Assembly (NCBI GenBank): GCA_016704145.1
Contig: JADJAS010000002.1
Coordinates: forward strand, 1-64,000
Source: Rhodocyclaceae bacterium
GTDB lineage: Bacteria; Pseudomonadota; Gammaproteobacteria; Burkholderiales; Rhodocyclaceae
Direction of reading: 5' to 3'
Length of the DNA stretch: 64,000 nucleotides
Shown here: positions 51,132 to 60,950 of the stretch, one piece after another
Numbering within the stretch: the stretch's first letter is position 1
How the letters are laid out: the number at the start of each line of letters is the position of its first letter
The notes under the pieces: generated by a model
What the model was told of the DNA's origin: nothing
The model's database searches: none
What the model saw: only the letters and a program-made list of their open reading frames with translations
Translations under genes and position numbers: made by a program

Positions 51132-52748
51132 TCAAATCTTGCGGCCCTGGTCTTGCCAATACGACTCGCGCAACCGCCGGTGCAGGACCTTGCCGGTGGC
51201 GTTGCGGGGAAGCGATTCAACGAAATCGACGGACTTCGGCTTCTTGTAACCGGCGATCCGGCCTTCGCAATGGCGGATCAGGTCGCCCTCGGTGACAGTC
51301 TGTCCCGGGCGGAGCACGACCACGGCCTTGACGGCCTCGCCCCATTCCACGGATGGAACGCCAACGACGGCCACTTCGTAAACGGCGGGATGGTCTTGCA
51401 GCACCCGCTCGACCTCGGAGGGGTAAACATTGAACGCGCCAGTCACGATCATGTCGTTCTTGCGATCCACCAGGTAGAAATAGCCATGCTCATCGCGACG
51501 GGCCATGTCTCCCGTGAGCACCCAGCCGTTGCGCATTGCCTTCGCGGTGGCCTCGGGGTTGTTCCAGAAGCCGGCCATGTTGGCTTCGGTGCGCACGGCG
51601 ATCTCGCCGACTTCGCCAGGCGGCAGTTCCCGGCCGTCGGCGTCGAAGATGGCCAGATCCACGCCCAATTGCGGACGGCCACAGGAAAGCAACAGATGCT
51701 CGCAGGCAGGATCGGCCAGCGCGAGATCATGGTCCTCCGGCTCGAGCACGGTCCCCGCCGTGCCGGTTTCGGTGGAGGCAAAGGTTTGCCGGAAGCGACA
51801 TCCCGGCAGCCGGCGTCTGGCCTCGCGCAGCACCGGCACGGCGATCGGCGAGCCGCCGTACAGTATCGTGTCCAGGGCGGAAAGGTCGTATTGGTCAAAA
51901 TCCTCACGAGCCAGCAAGCGCTGTATCGTGGTTGGCACCAGGTTGGTGAAGGTGATGCGCTCCCTTTCCAGCGTTCGAAGCGCCGTCTCGACGTCGAAGT
52001 TTACGATCACGCTGGTCGAGCCGGCATAGACGGCGCAGTAGATTCCCGCCGTGCCCGCCGCCGAGTAGAGGGGCGACGGCAACATGACCCGGTGCGTGGT
52101 TCGGCTGCCGATGGCGTGGGCATGAATCAACATGCCCAGCAGTGTGCTGCCGTGCGTATAGATCGCGCCCTTCGGGAAACCCGTGGTGCCGCTGGTGTAT
52201 AGCAACATCGATGCTTCTTCAGCCTTCAGGGGCGGATCGAGCAAGGGCTCCGCATCGCTGGCTTCGGCAAGCAGGGTTTCGTAGTCGAGCAGATCCGGGG
52301 CGCCGGTGTCGATGCCAATCAGCAGTCGGCACGCCGGCGCGCGGGCCGCTGCCGCCTGTGCCGAGGCGAGTTGCGGCCGGGCGGTGATCAGCCCGATTGC
52401 TCGTGAGTTCTCCAGGATGTAGGCGACTTCGGGCGGCGACAGACGATCGTTCACCGTCACCACCACGGCGCCGATCTTCGACAGGGCAAAGGAAGCCTCG
52501 ACCCATTGATGGCTGTTACTGGCGTAGATGGCGACCCGGTCTCCTCTGCCTACGCCGAGCTTGAGCAAGGCGTTGGCAAAACGGCAACAGCGGGTGTTGA
52601 CCTCCCGCCAACCGAGGCGAACATCCCCGAATATCAGGCCGGGCTTGCTCGGAAACAGGCGTGCGTTCCGGCCGAGCAAGTCGCCCACGCCAGTGAGACC
52701 GCCCAGGATGCCGGGAATCTGGTTCAAGCGGCCGCCTTTCCCATCCAC
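51132..52748 (-). CDS. AMP-forming acyl-CoA synthetase/ligase
   Basis: A 538-residue ANL-family enzyme: P-loop MLLYTSGTTGFPKGAIYTHG, TFASTETGTAG, A8 hinge YFYLVDRKNDMIVTGAFNVYPSEVE, and the catalytic Lys in LPRNATGKVLHRRLR. It activates a carboxylic-acid intermediate to its CoA ester. Start overlaps HyuB by 25 bases, so the real start may be a few codons later. It gives a second entry to CoA esters besides the two CoA-transferases. Confidence 0.92.
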   Translation of the reverse strand: MDGKGGRLNQIPGILGGLTGVGDLLGRNARLFPSKPGLIFGDVRLGWREVNTRCCRFANALLKLGVGRGDRVAIYASNSHQWVEASFALSKIGAVVVTVNDRLSPPEVAYILENSRAIGLITARPQLASAQAAAARAPACRLLIGIDTGAPDLLDYETLLAEASDAEPLLDPPLKAEEASMLLYTSGTTGFPKGAIYTHGSTLLGMLIHAHAIGSRTTHRVMLPSPLYSAAGTAGIYCAVYAGSTSVIVNFDVETALRTLERERITFTNLVPTTIQRLLAREDFDQYDLSALDTILYGGSPIAVPVLREARRRLPGCRFRQTFASTETGTAGTVLEPEDHDLALADPACEHLLLSCGRPQLGVDLAIFDADGRELPPGEVGEIAVRTEANMAGFWNNPEATAKAMRNGWVLTGDMARRDEHGYFYLVDRKNDMIVTGAFNVYPSEVERVLQDHPAVYEVAVVGVPSVEWGEAVKAVVVLRPGQTVTEGDLIRHCEGRIAGYKKPKSVDFVESLPRNATGKVLHRRLRESYWQDQGRKI

Positions 52749-54607
52749 TTGGCGAAGGTGGGTGGCCGCGGGGGCTCGAGATGGGTTTCGGCCAAGCAGC
52801 GCGCACGCAATTCATCGATGGAGCCGCCGCGATTGAAGAGCGGCGCCACGGCCGGCCGTTCCGCCGCCATGCGGCCGCGGAGCGCATCGGTGGCGGCGGT
52901 GTCGACGCTGAGGTTGTCCCGCAGCACCACGCCGTAACGACGGGCGCCGTCACGAGTGATCAGTCCGCGGCGGCAATCCAGCGCGACCAGGTCGCTCGGC
53001 CGGGCGAGCGGATCGCCCCAGCCACCACCGCCCCAGGTGTCGTAATAGAGCAGATCGCCGGTCTTCACCTTGATGCGATCGCATTTCGACGGTAGCCATT
53101 CGCCGCTGCCATCCGGGCGCACCAGGCGCTTGCTGCTGCGGCCTCCGGGCTGCCCGCTGTTGACGCCCCATGGGTAAGTCAGCCAACGGTCATCGTGGAT
53201 GGAGATTTCGCCGTCGGCGAGGAACTCGTAGACCGTGCGCACGCCATTGCCGCCGCGATGCAGGCCGGGACCGCCGGAGTCGGCGATCGATGCATACTCG
53301 ACGATGCGCAGCGGGAAGTAACTCTCCAGGAACTCGTTCGGTACATTGGTGAAGGCCGGCCACAAGGAGTGGCCATCGGGCCCGTCACCCACGGGACGCC
53401 CCGGGATGCCGCCGAAGCCGATCTGGAACAACTGGTACCACTCGCCGCTGTCGGTGTAGCCGGAATACATGAGGTGGGGGCTGTCGGAAAAACCGGCGGC
53501 GTTGAGTGCATCCGGCGCACCCTGACCAAGCACGGCGCCCATGATGTCGAAAATGCGGCCGAGCAGATGGGTGCGGCATGACAGTGCCGCCGGTCGCCTG
53601 GGCTTGAGGATGCAACCCTCGGGAATGCGGACATCGACGAGTTCATAGAAGCCGTCGTTAAACAGGATCTGCGGGTCGAACAGGTTGATGAGGAAGGCGC
53701 CGAAGAACATCTTGAACATTTCCTCGTTCAGGAGGAAATTGATCGAACTCACCGATTGTGGATCGGTGCCGGAAAAGTCGAAGATCGCCTTGTCGCCTTC
53801 CCGCCACATGGTGCAGGCGATCCTGTAAGGCCCCATGCCGACGCCGTCGTCGTCGATGTAGTCCTCGAAGGATTGCTTTTTCTCGGGGATCACCATCTGG
53901 ATGATCGCACTCATGGCGCGTCGGTTGCGGTCGAGCATGTCGCCCATGGCCGCGATGTAGCCATCGACGCCGAAGCGGGCGATGATTTCATGCACCCGCC
54001 GCTCCGCGAGCCTGAGCGCGGCGACGATGGCGTCGAAGTCGGCCCGGTTCCAGTGCGGCATGCGGCAGTTGCGCAGCAAGAGGGCGTGCAGTTCCTGGTT
54101 CAGTTCTCCCTTGCGGAAGATCTTGACCGGCGGAATCTGGAGGCCTTCCTCGAAAATCTGCGCGGCATCGGTGGGCAGGCTGCCGGGCACCTTGCCGCCG
54201 ATGTCGGTCATGTGCCCGAACATGGCCGCCCAGCTGACGATCTGGCCTTCGTGGTAGATGGGCATCATGGTCAGCCAGTCGTTCAGATGGCTGACCGCGC
54301 CGTTGCAGGAATACGGATCGTTGGTGAGGAAGATGTCGCCCTCCTCGATGGTGCCTTCATACCCCTCGATGAAGCCATAGATGAAGGAGCCGAACTGGCC
54401 GACGATCATCTTGCCTTCCTGGTTGGCGATCATGGGGAAGGCGTCGTGTTGTTCGCGGATGCCGGGCGACATGGCGGTGCGGAACAGCACGGCGTCCATT
54501 TCGGCGCGGGCGTTGCGCAAGGCATTCTCGACGATGTCGAGCGTGATTGAATCGACCGCGACAGCGGCGAAGGGCTTGTCATTGGTCTGGATGATCTTGG
54601 CGGGCAT
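52724..54607 (-). CDS. Hydantoinase B / oxoprolinase-type subunit
   Basis: A 627-residue HyuB-family protein. ITLDIVENALRNARAEMDAVLFRTAMSPGIREQHDAFPMI is the N-terminal signature, then GDIFLTNDPYSCNGAVSHLNDW and SDSPHLMYSGYTDSGEWYQ. Together with HyuA it hydrolyses a lactam ring or imide with ATP (5-oxoprolinase, N-methylhydantoinase), or carboxylates ketones (acetone/acetophenone carboxylase). Which applies cannot be read here; a third subunit typical of acetone carboxylase is not found beside it. Confidence 0.9.
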   Translation of the reverse strand: MPAKIIQTNDKPFAAVAVDSITLDIVENALRNARAEMDAVLFRTAMSPGIREQHDAFPMIANQEGKMIVGQFGSFIYGFIEGYEGTIEEGDIFLTNDPYSCNGAVSHLNDWLTMMPIYHEGQIVSWAAMFGHMTDIGGKVPGSLPTDAAQIFEEGLQIPPVKIFRKGELNQELHALLLRNCRMPHWNRADFDAIVAALRLAERRVHEIIARFGVDGYIAAMGDMLDRNRRAMSAIIQMVIPEKKQSFEDYIDDDGVGMGPYRIACTMWREGDKAIFDFSGTDPQSVSSINFLLNEEMFKMFFGAFLINLFDPQILFNDGFYELVDVRIPEGCILKPRRPAALSCRTHLLGRIFDIMGAVLGQGAPDALNAAGFSDSPHLMYSGYTDSGEWYQLFQIGFGGIPGRPVGDGPDGHSLWPAFTNVPNEFLESYFPLRIVEYASIADSGGPGLHRGGNGVRTVYEFLADGEISIHDDRWLTYPWGVNSGQPGGRSSKRLVRPDGSGEWLPSKCDRIKVKTGDLLYYDTWGGGGWGDPLARPSDLVALDCRRGLITRDGARRYGVVLRDNLSVDTAATDALRGRMAAERPAVAPLFNRGGSIDELRARCLAETHLEPPRPPTFAKWMGKAAA

Positions 54608-54628
54608 GGCCGGACCTCCTGTTACGGT

Positions 54629-56701
54629 TCAACTGTTGGGGCGAATGAGAATGTTGCCGACGGTATCCACTTCGCCTGTGTGGCCCGGCAGGATCAGGGT
54701 CGTCGTGTCCATCTGGCTGATCACCGCCGGACCGGGCACGAGATTGCCTGGCCGCAGGCGGCTCCGGTCGAACAGGCGGGCTTCGTGCCAGGCGCCATCG
54801 ACGAAGATGCGGCTGCGGTCGATTTCCGCCGCGACGGGATTGGCCCCGTCGGTTTCCATGCGCTCGGCGCGGATGAGGGTTTCCGGACCTTGCACGATGG
54901 CGCGCAGGCTGACCAGTTCATGCTCGGCCTCGAGCGCGAACGTGTAGAGTTGCGCGTGCACGTCATCGAAGCGGCGCGCAACGCCGGCCAGACCCTCGCG
55001 TTCGAATGCCGCCCGGTTCACATCGATGCTGAGTCGCATGCCCTGGCCTTGGTAGCGGACGTCGAGCTGGTAGGCGACCGTCAGCGAGTCGGGGGCGACC
55101 CCTTCGGCCAGCAAGGCGCGCTCGGCGGTGGCTTTGAGTTCGTCAAGCACCGCCAGCACCTCAGCGTCCGAGATTTCAGGGAATCGGCGAATGAAGGTTC
55201 GCGAAGCCTCGTCCCGCAGCCGGGTAGTGGCGTCGCCATAGGCGCACAGAACGCCCGGGCCGGGCGGGATGATCACGGGCCAGGCGCCGGTCAGCCGCCC
55301 GAGCGCATTGGCATGCAGCGGACCGGCACCGCCAAAGCCGACCAGGGCGAAATCGCGCGGATCGTGGCCTTGCTCGATGGAAACCAGGCGCAGCGCGCCG
55401 AACATGTTCTCGTTGACGATATCGATGATGCCTTCGGCGGCTTCCTCGACCGACCGGCCAAGGGCATCGGCGACCGTCTTCACTGCGCGCACCGCCAGAT
55501 CCCGGTCGATCACCATGTCGCCGCCCAACCGTGCCGAGAAGGGCAGGTAGCCGAGCACGATGTTGGCGTCGGTGACGGTCGGCCGTTCACCGCCCTTGCA
55601 ATAGGCGGCGGGGCCGGGATCGGCGCCCGCGCTTTGCGGACCGACGCGCAGCGCCTTGGTCAGGTCGGGCACGTAGGCGATCGAACCGCCGCCGGCACCA
55701 ACGGTGCGGACATCGATCGATGGCGCCAGGACCGTCACGTCGGCCACGCGCGTTTCCCGGCGTGTCTGGGCGATGCCATTCTCGATGAGCGCCACGTCCG
55801 TGGAGGTGCCACCCATGTCGAAGGTCAGCAGATTCTTGAAGCCCGATTGACGAGCGATCCACAGGGCGCCGGTGACGCCGCCGGCGGGGCCGCTCATCAA
55901 GAGTTGCACCGGATTGTCGCGAGCGGCGTCGACGGCGGCCAAACCACCATCCGAACGCAGTACCTGAAGTCTGGCGCCCGGCATCTTTCGGTCGATTTCG
56001 GTCTGCAAGTTCTTTACATAGCGCGAGACGACGGGACGGACGTAGGAATTGACCACGGTCGTTTCGGTCCGCTCGTACTCGTACATTTCCGGAATCACTT
56101 CGCTGGAGATCGATACCGAAACGCCCGGCAAGACATCCTCGATGATGGCGCGCACCTGGCGTTCGTGATCACCATTGGCGTAGGCGTTGATGAGCGAGAC
56201 GGTCATCGCCTCGATACCACTGTCCTTGAGTGCCGACAGACTGGCACGCAACGCCGGTTCGTCGAGCGGCCGGACGACGCGACCGCGCGCATCGATACGC
56301 TCGTCGGCCTCGACGGTCAGTTCGAGCGGGGCGAGCAGGGGCTTCTTGTTGTAGATAACCCAGCCCCCGAGTCCGCCCGGCACGTACGAGCGGGCGATCT
56401 GCAGGACTTGCCGGTAGCCATGGGTGGTGACCAGGCCGACGCGCGCGCCCTTGCCTTCCAGTACCGTGTTCGTGGCCACCGTGGTGCCGTGCATCACATG
56501 GGTGATGCCCGTCGGATCGATACCGTGGCGATCGCACAGCTTGGCGATGCCGTTGAGGACGCCCACCGAGGAGTCGGCGGGTGTGGAGGGTACCTTGGCC
56601 GAATACGTCTGGCCACTTCCCTGATCGATCAACAAAAGGTCGGTGAATGTGCCACCGACGTCAACACCCAGACGATAGGTGGCGCGGGGGGTCGTAGGCA
56701 T
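54629..56701 (-). CDS. Hydantoinase A / oxoprolinase-type subunit
   Basis: A 690-residue HyuA-family ATPase-like protein started at MPTTPRATY (56,701). It has the RNase H-like ATP fold: RLGVDVGGTFTDLLLID at the start, HGTTVATNTVLEGKG, ALLMSGPAGGVTGALW-like segment (PVQLLMSGPAGGV), FDMGGTSTDVALI and FGGAGPLHANALG. Partner of HyuB 21 bases downstream. Ring opening of an N-heterocycle fits the amide-hydrolysing genes around. Confidence 0.92.
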   Translation of the reverse strand: MPTTPRATYRLGVDVGGTFTDLLLIDQGSGQTYSAKVPSTPADSSVGVLNGIAKLCDRHGIDPTGITHVMHGTTVATNTVLEGKGARVGLVTTHGYRQVLQIARSYVPGGLGGWVIYNKKPLLAPLELTVEADERIDARGRVVRPLDEPALRASLSALKDSGIEAMTVSLINAYANGDHERQVRAIIEDVLPGVSVSISSEVIPEMYEYERTETTVVNSYVRPVVSRYVKNLQTEIDRKMPGARLQVLRSDGGLAAVDAARDNPVQLLMSGPAGGVTGALWIARQSGFKNLLTFDMGGTSTDVALIENGIAQTRRETRVADVTVLAPSIDVRTVGAGGGSIAYVPDLTKALRVGPQSAGADPGPAAYCKGGERPTVTDANIVLGYLPFSARLGGDMVIDRDLAVRAVKTVADALGRSVEEAAEGIIDIVNENMFGALRLVSIEQGHDPRDFALVGFGGAGPLHANALGRLTGAWPVIIPPGPGVLCAYGDATTRLRDEASRTFIRRFPEISDAEVLAVLDELKATAERALLAEGVAPDSLTVAYQLDVRYQGQGMRLSIDVNRAAFEREGLAGVARRFDDVHAQLYTFALEAEHELVSLRAIVQGPETLIRAERMETDGANPVAAEIDRSRIFVDGAWHEARLFDRSRLRPGNLVPGPAVISQMDTTTLILPGHTGEVDTVGNILIRPNS

Positions 56702-56720
56702 CGCTGGTTTCTCCTCGTTA

Positions 56721-57923
56721 CTATTGAATGACCGAATTCTGGCGCAAGTGGTCCATGCGGGCATCATCGTAGCCCAGCACCGTGCGCAGAACGGTCTCGG
56801 TATGTTCGCCCAGCATCGGTGGCGCGCCGGGGGTCTCCGGCGACGGGTCGTCGCCGATCTTCACCGGGTTGCCGGGCATGCGCACCACTTCGCCATTTTG
56901 CAGGCGTACGTCGATCACCATGTTGCGCGCCATGACCTGAGGGTCGCTGAGCGCTTGTGCAAAATCGTTGACTGGCGCGCAGGGAATGCGCGCCGCGCGC
57001 AACTTGGCGAGCCAGTTTTCCGCGGTGTCCTGGAGCAGTTCCTCCTGGATCACCGCGTCGATGCGCTCGCGATCGGCGTAGCGCGACGGCTGACTCAGGT
57101 ACCGTGGGTCGCGCAGTTCCTCGCGCGGGATGACGTCCCGGAATTTCTCGAAGAAGGCATCGCCGATGCAGGCGATGATGATGTGCCCCGTGCGCGTGCG
57201 GTAGGTGTTGTACGGGACATGGACGAAATGGCTGTTGCCGATCCGCTCGGGAACCTTGCCCGACATCAGATACATGGTGGCCATGTAGTTGAGAAGGGAT
57301 ATCTGGGCGTCGAGCATCGAGATGTCCACGTGTCGGCCGTGCCCGGTGCGCTGTCGTTCGGCCAGCGCCGCCAGGACACCGATCACCCCGAATACGCCTC
57401 CGCCGAGATCGCCGATCGGGATGCCGGAGCGCACCGGATCGCGGTCGGCGAAGCCGGTGATCGACATGCCGCCGCCCATGCCCTGCACCACTTGGTCAAA
57501 CGCGGGCCGGTTCGGTTCCGGGCCGGTTTCGCCGAACCCCGATACCGAGCAGGTGATGATCCGCGGATTGATCGCGGCCAGCGACGAGTGATCGATCTTC
57601 AGCCGCTGGGTGACGCCGACGCTGAAGTTGTCGAACACGATGTCGGCCTGTTTGACGAGGTCATAGAACACCTCGAGTCCGGTGTCGCTCTTGAGATCCA
57701 CCGCCACGCTTTCCTTGCCCCGATTGAGCGTCAGGAAATAGGCGCCCATGCCGAGCCTGGAATACTCCGGGCTGCGCGCCAGCAGTGCGCGCGTGCCTTC
57801 ACCCTGCCCGGGGGGCTCGACCTTGATGGTGCGGGCGCCGAGATCGGTCAGGATCATGGTGCCATAGGGTCCCGAGAGCATGTGCGTGAGATCGAGAACG
57901 ACAATTCCTTCGAGTGGCTTCAT
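56721..57923 (-). CDS. CaiB/BaiF CoA-transferase 2
   Basis: A 400-residue family III CoA-transferase: LEGIVVLDLTHMLSGPYGTMILTDLGARTIKVEPP, NRGKESVAVDLKSDTGLEVF, and AFDQVVQGMGGGMSITG with the catalytic Asp. Distinct from the 39,113 enzyme, so a second CoA-activated intermediate is likely. 19 bases separate it from hyuA. Confidence 0.92.
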   Translation of the reverse strand: MKPLEGIVVLDLTHMLSGPYGTMILTDLGARTIKVEPPGQGEGTRALLARSPEYSRLGMGAYFLTLNRGKESVAVDLKSDTGLEVFYDLVKQADIVFDNFSVGVTQRLKIDHSSLAAINPRIITCSVSGFGETGPEPNRPAFDQVVQGMGGGMSITGFADRDPVRSGIPIGDLGGGVFGVIGVLAALAERQRTGHGRHVDISMLDAQISLLNYMATMYLMSGKVPERIGNSHFVHVPYNTYRTRTGHIIIACIGDAFFEKFRDVIPREELRDPRYLSQPSRYADRERIDAVIQEELLQDTAENWLAKLRAARIPCAPVNDFAQALSDPQVMARNMVIDVRLQNGEVVRMPGNPVKIGDDPSPETPGAPPMLGEHTETVLRTVLGYDDARMDHLRQNSVIQ

Positions 57924-57973
57924 GTGGCGCGGCTCCGATCGCTGTGGGCTTGGGGTGGGGTATCAAGAGTGGG

Positions 57974-58201
57974 TCAGGAAGGCTTGCCATCCGGCTTCTC
58001 GCGGGCAAACAAGGCACGCACGACCAGCCAGATGATCGATGGCCGCGCGCACAGCCGCGCCATCTGTATCGCTTCCCGCGGCGTGATGATGGTCTGGCAC
58101 GGCATCGTGCCGGCAAAACCGTTCATGACGATGTTGCCATCCTTGACCTCGGCATCCTCGATGCGCACGCCCATTTTTACTGACACGGTGTTGACCCGCA
58201 T
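57974..58201 (-). CDS. Small conserved-looking protein between FAD enzyme and CoA-transferase
   Basis: A 75-residue protein starting at 58,201, 12 bases after the flavoprotein stop, with GAGG upstream. Text: an N-terminal beta-rich part (GVRIEDAEVKDGNIVMNGFAGTMPC) and a hydrophobic segment LCARPSIIWLVVRALF that could be a membrane helix. Resembles short gene products that accompany FAD dehydrogenases of the fumarate-reductase type, but no family is named. Confidence 0.6.
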   Translation of the reverse strand: MRVNTVSVKMGVRIEDAEVKDGNIVMNGFAGTMPCQTIITPREAIQMARLCARPSIIWLVVRALFAREKPDGKPS

Positions 58202-58213
58202 GGCGTTCAGGCC

Positions 58214-59719
58214 TCAATCCCAGGACTTCGCCCGCGCGATATTGCGGCCGGCGGCGCGGCCGGAGATGATCGCCTCGGTCAGATAGCTGCCATTCTGGTA
58301 CAGGTCGGAGAACATCGATCCCAGTTCGCCGGCCTCATATAGCCGCGGGATCGCCGCGCCGGCCGGCGTCAGCACCTCGGACTCGATGTTGCGCCGGGCG
58401 CCGCCGCTCGTGCAGACCACGGCGGGAACGATGCGGATCGCATAATAAGGCGGCTGGGCGATCGGTTGTAGAGTGATCGGATGGCGGCCGTGGCGAGCAT
58501 CCTGGCCCTGGGCGCAAGCCTTGTTGTACTCATCGACCGTGGCCATCACCGCGGCCGGGTCTCGCCCCATCCGCTTGGCCAGCTCGGCAATGGAATCGGC
58601 CTTGAGGATGGTGCCGTTGGCGATCTCCGCCGCGTTGTCGTCGCTCCAGTCGAGTCCCTCGGCGGCGATGTTCCAGGTGAATGCCTTGGTCGCCAGGCAA
58701 TTCATCGTGCGCGTCGTCTCGTCGAAGATCATGTGCACCGGCTGAACATGGATGTGCGGCGTATCCACCCAGTGGCCCCGGACCTTTTCCTTGTAGTGGG
58801 TCAGTTGCAATTCGGCGGTTTCGTTGTAGAAGCGCTGGTGATCGGCGGCGATTTCGATCCAGCTGAAGCTCTGCCAGAACAGCTGGCGCAGGTAAACCGT
58901 TTGCCTTCCTTCGAGCTTGAGACCGGGCCAGATGCCCCCCGACTGGCCGCGGTTGCGCAGATGCCAGAGCTCGGCGCCAGCCTTTTGCAGCATGCGCAAG
59001 CCGTCGCCGGTATTGCCAGGCGTGCCGAGCGGATACAGCGGCTCGTAACCGCAGTAGTCGCGCTGCATCTGGGCATCGGCTTCGTAGCCGCCGGTGGCGA
59101 CCACGACGCCGCGCCGTGCCTTGATGGCGCTACGCTTGCCTTGATGTTCGACCATGGCGCCGAATACCTCCAGCGAATCCGGGTCCTGGATCAGGTCGAT
59201 CACCGGCGTTTCGTAGAGCACGCGCACGGGCCGCCGGTCGATATTGGTCTTGAAGGCAAGCCAGACCCCGGCAGGAATCGGCAGGATGGTCGCCGTGTGG
59301 GCAACGGCTTCGCTGGCGCCCATTTCGGGAAACTCCAGGACCGCCTCCCGGTCGGTGAAGCCGGTGCCGTGGATATAGCGGGCGCCCGCCTCGGCGGCGC
59401 GTTCCTGGATCCAGGGCTCAAGGCGGGACATCTGCTGTGCCCAGGCATCGAGCATCTCTTCGGGAACCGGATTCGACTGATTCATCCTGCGCTGATAGTC
59501 TTTCAGCGCCTCCGGATCCTTGTTGATCAGCAGCGATTGCCCGGAAGCGCGGGTGTTGCCGCCGGCATAGCGTTCCGGCATCTTCTCGCAGATCAGCACC
59601 TGGGCCGACGGGTCCGTCGCCAGCGCCTCGATGGCGGCACAGGCGCCGGCGAGACCGAAACCAAGAATCAGGACATCGGTCTCGAAGTCCCAGCTTTTGA
59701 TGGAAGCCAAACTGGCCAT
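58214..59719 (-). CDS. FAD-binding dehydrogenase (fumarate reductase/ketosteroid dehydrogenase type)
   Basis: A 501-residue flavoprotein started at MASLASIKSW (59,719). N-terminal dinucleotide fold DVLILGFGLAGACAAIEAL, then ANGGTxASGQS-like NTRASGQSLLI, GVVVATGGYEADAQM, GNTGDGLRMLQKAGAEL and the C-terminal FAD site YEAGELGSMFSDLYQNGSYLTEAIISGRAAG. The family does C-C or alpha,beta-unsaturated acid (de)hydrogenation. It is the second gene of the long operon and may do the first desaturation/reduction. Confidence 0.88.
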   Translation of the reverse strand: MASLASIKSWDFETDVLILGFGLAGACAAIEALATDPSAQVLICEKMPERYAGGNTRASGQSLLINKDPEALKDYQRRMNQSNPVPEEMLDAWAQQMSRLEPWIQERAAEAGARYIHGTGFTDREAVLEFPEMGASEAVAHTATILPIPAGVWLAFKTNIDRRPVRVLYETPVIDLIQDPDSLEVFGAMVEHQGKRSAIKARRGVVVATGGYEADAQMQRDYCGYEPLYPLGTPGNTGDGLRMLQKAGAELWHLRNRGQSGGIWPGLKLEGRQTVYLRQLFWQSFSWIEIAADHQRFYNETAELQLTHYKEKVRGHWVDTPHIHVQPVHMIFDETTRTMNCLATKAFTWNIAAEGLDWSDDNAAEIANGTILKADSIAELAKRMGRDPAAVMATVDEYNKACAQGQDARHGRHPITLQPIAQPPYYAIRIVPAVVCTSGGARRNIESEVLTPAGAAIPRLYEAGELGSMFSDLYQNGSYLTEAIISGRAAGRNIARAKSWD

Positions 59720-59748
59720 GTCGGTTCCTCGCTCAAGGGATGTAAGGA

Positions 59749-60633
59749 CTAATTGCAATCGCGCGGCAATTTGCCGGCGGTCTTCAGTTTGGCGTAGTAA
59801 CTCCAGCTGGTCTCGTTGGGCTGATAGTAGCTGTCGGGCGCCGTGACATAGCTTGGATGGTGCTTGCGGGTGTAGGCCTGGACCGGAGCCGGCAATTCGT
59901 CGAAGCTGGAATACTTGCGACCCTGGCCGCTGTAGATGAGATAACCGGGTGCCTGTCCCATCTTCATCCACGGCAACCATGGGCCGGTGCGGAACCACGC
60001 ATAGTGCGTGGGCGTGGAACGCGCACTATCCGATTCCAGGTCGGCGGTGTTGGCGAAGTAGATGAAGTGCTCCGACGCAAGGTAGGTGGGCCCCGTGGAT
60101 TCTTCGGGGTGGTCGGCGGGCTGCAAGACGTTCGGGTAGGCCAGCGGGATGTCCCACCGCAGCGAGCTGATTTCCCCCGTCTTCTGGAATACGGCAAGGG
60201 GCGCGGCCATGTCTTTCACGGGTGCCGGAAACTTGTTGCTCACGGGGTCGTTGGCCACATGAACCACGCAGACCTTCTTTCCGGTCAGCGGATTGGTCCA
60301 GGCATCGATGATTTCGCCGGTCTTCAAGTCCTGGTAATAGGAAACTTCGCGAGTGACCCACTCATAGCTGCCATCCGGCTTCGTGACCAGTCGCCCGGCG
60401 TTGTAACCCTGCATGCGCAAGATCGGCAGGGGCTTGGCGCCCGGCTGTACCGCGAGGATTGTCACGTTCCAGTCCTTGAACACAGGTTTCCCGTCGAGGT
60501 CCCCGACCATTCGAAGCATGGCCTTATAGGCATCGGCCGGCTTCGTCAGATCCAGGGCCTCGACAGGAAAGGCGGCAAGCATGGCGGCCATGCTGCCCAG
60601 TATTGGAAGTAACCAGCGGGATTGATGTTTCAT
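59749..60633 (-). CDS. DUF1838 protein, exported
   Basis: A 294-residue protein from ATG 60,633. A signal peptide (LLPILGSMAAMLAAFPVEA) precedes the DUF1838 body: MLRMVGDLDGKPVFKDWNVTILAV, EVSYYQDLKTGEIIDAWTNPLTGKKVCVVHVANDPVS, EHFIYFANTADLES, TSWSYYAKLKTAGKL. DUF1838 genes often stand in catabolic clusters with CoA-transferases and Hyu genes. Function unknown. First gene of the long operon behind a sigma54 promoter. Confidence 0.85.
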   Translation of the reverse strand: MKHQSRWLLPILGSMAAMLAAFPVEALDLTKPADAYKAMLRMVGDLDGKPVFKDWNVTILAVQPGAKPLPILRMQGYNAGRLVTKPDGSYEWVTREVSYYQDLKTGEIIDAWTNPLTGKKVCVVHVANDPVSNKFPAPVKDMAAPLAVFQKTGEISSLRWDIPLAYPNVLQPADHPEESTGPTYLASEHFIYFANTADLESDSARSTPTHYAWFRTGPWLPWMKMGQAPGYLIYSGQGRKYSSFDELPAPVQAYTRKHHPSYVTAPDSYYQPNETSWSYYAKLKTAGKLPRDCN

Positions 60634-60711
60634 GGATTTTGCGCACTGTGGCATGGTTGTCGTCGGGCTAGGGGTGGCAAGCGCTACTCATGGAACGCTT
60701 GGAATCGGTTA

Positions 60712-60727
60712 AGCAATTTGTTTGCCA
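60712..60727 (-). promoter_or_regulatory. Sigma54 promoter of the 60.6-41.4 kb operon
   Basis: TGGCAAACAAATTGCT on the minus strand, correct GG-10-GC spacing, 79 bases before the first start codon. TGAAAC half-sites lie about 74 bases upstream. Confidence 0.78.
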
Positions 60728-60800
60728 GATAACGGAACTGCAACAATTCATGTCGCTTGATGATCGGAATGTTCCGAACCCTCTGGCAAAACGTCAAACT

Positions 60801-60817
60801 TGAAACATGGTGAAACG
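60801..60817. promoter_or_regulatory. Two TGAAAC half-sites one helix turn apart
   Basis: TGAAACA at 60,801 and TGAAACG at 60,811, direct, 10 bp apart, 74 bp upstream of the -24 element of the long operon. The same half-site forms the dyads in the receptor promoters. Confidence 0.45.
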
Positions 60818-60892
60818 ACCCTTGTTTGCAACGTCGCCCATCGCCCCTTCCGAAGCAGCGTGGGCATGTTCGAGCGGCGGCGAACACGGGAG

Positions 60893-60920
60893 TTGCGCGG
60901 CCGGTGAAAGCCGCTATAAT
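60893..60920 (+). promoter_or_regulatory. Promoter of tRNA-Asp
   Basis: TTGCGC, 16 bp, TATAAT (60,915-60,920), ending 30 bases before the tRNA. Confidence 0.6.
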
Positions 60921-60950
60921 CCGCCGCTCTCGTCGTCGAGCGACGGGAAT

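Noticed and set aside
54680..56731. 683-codon open frame on the plus strand
   Set aside because: Antisense shadow of hyuA; composition is that of a third-frame artefact.
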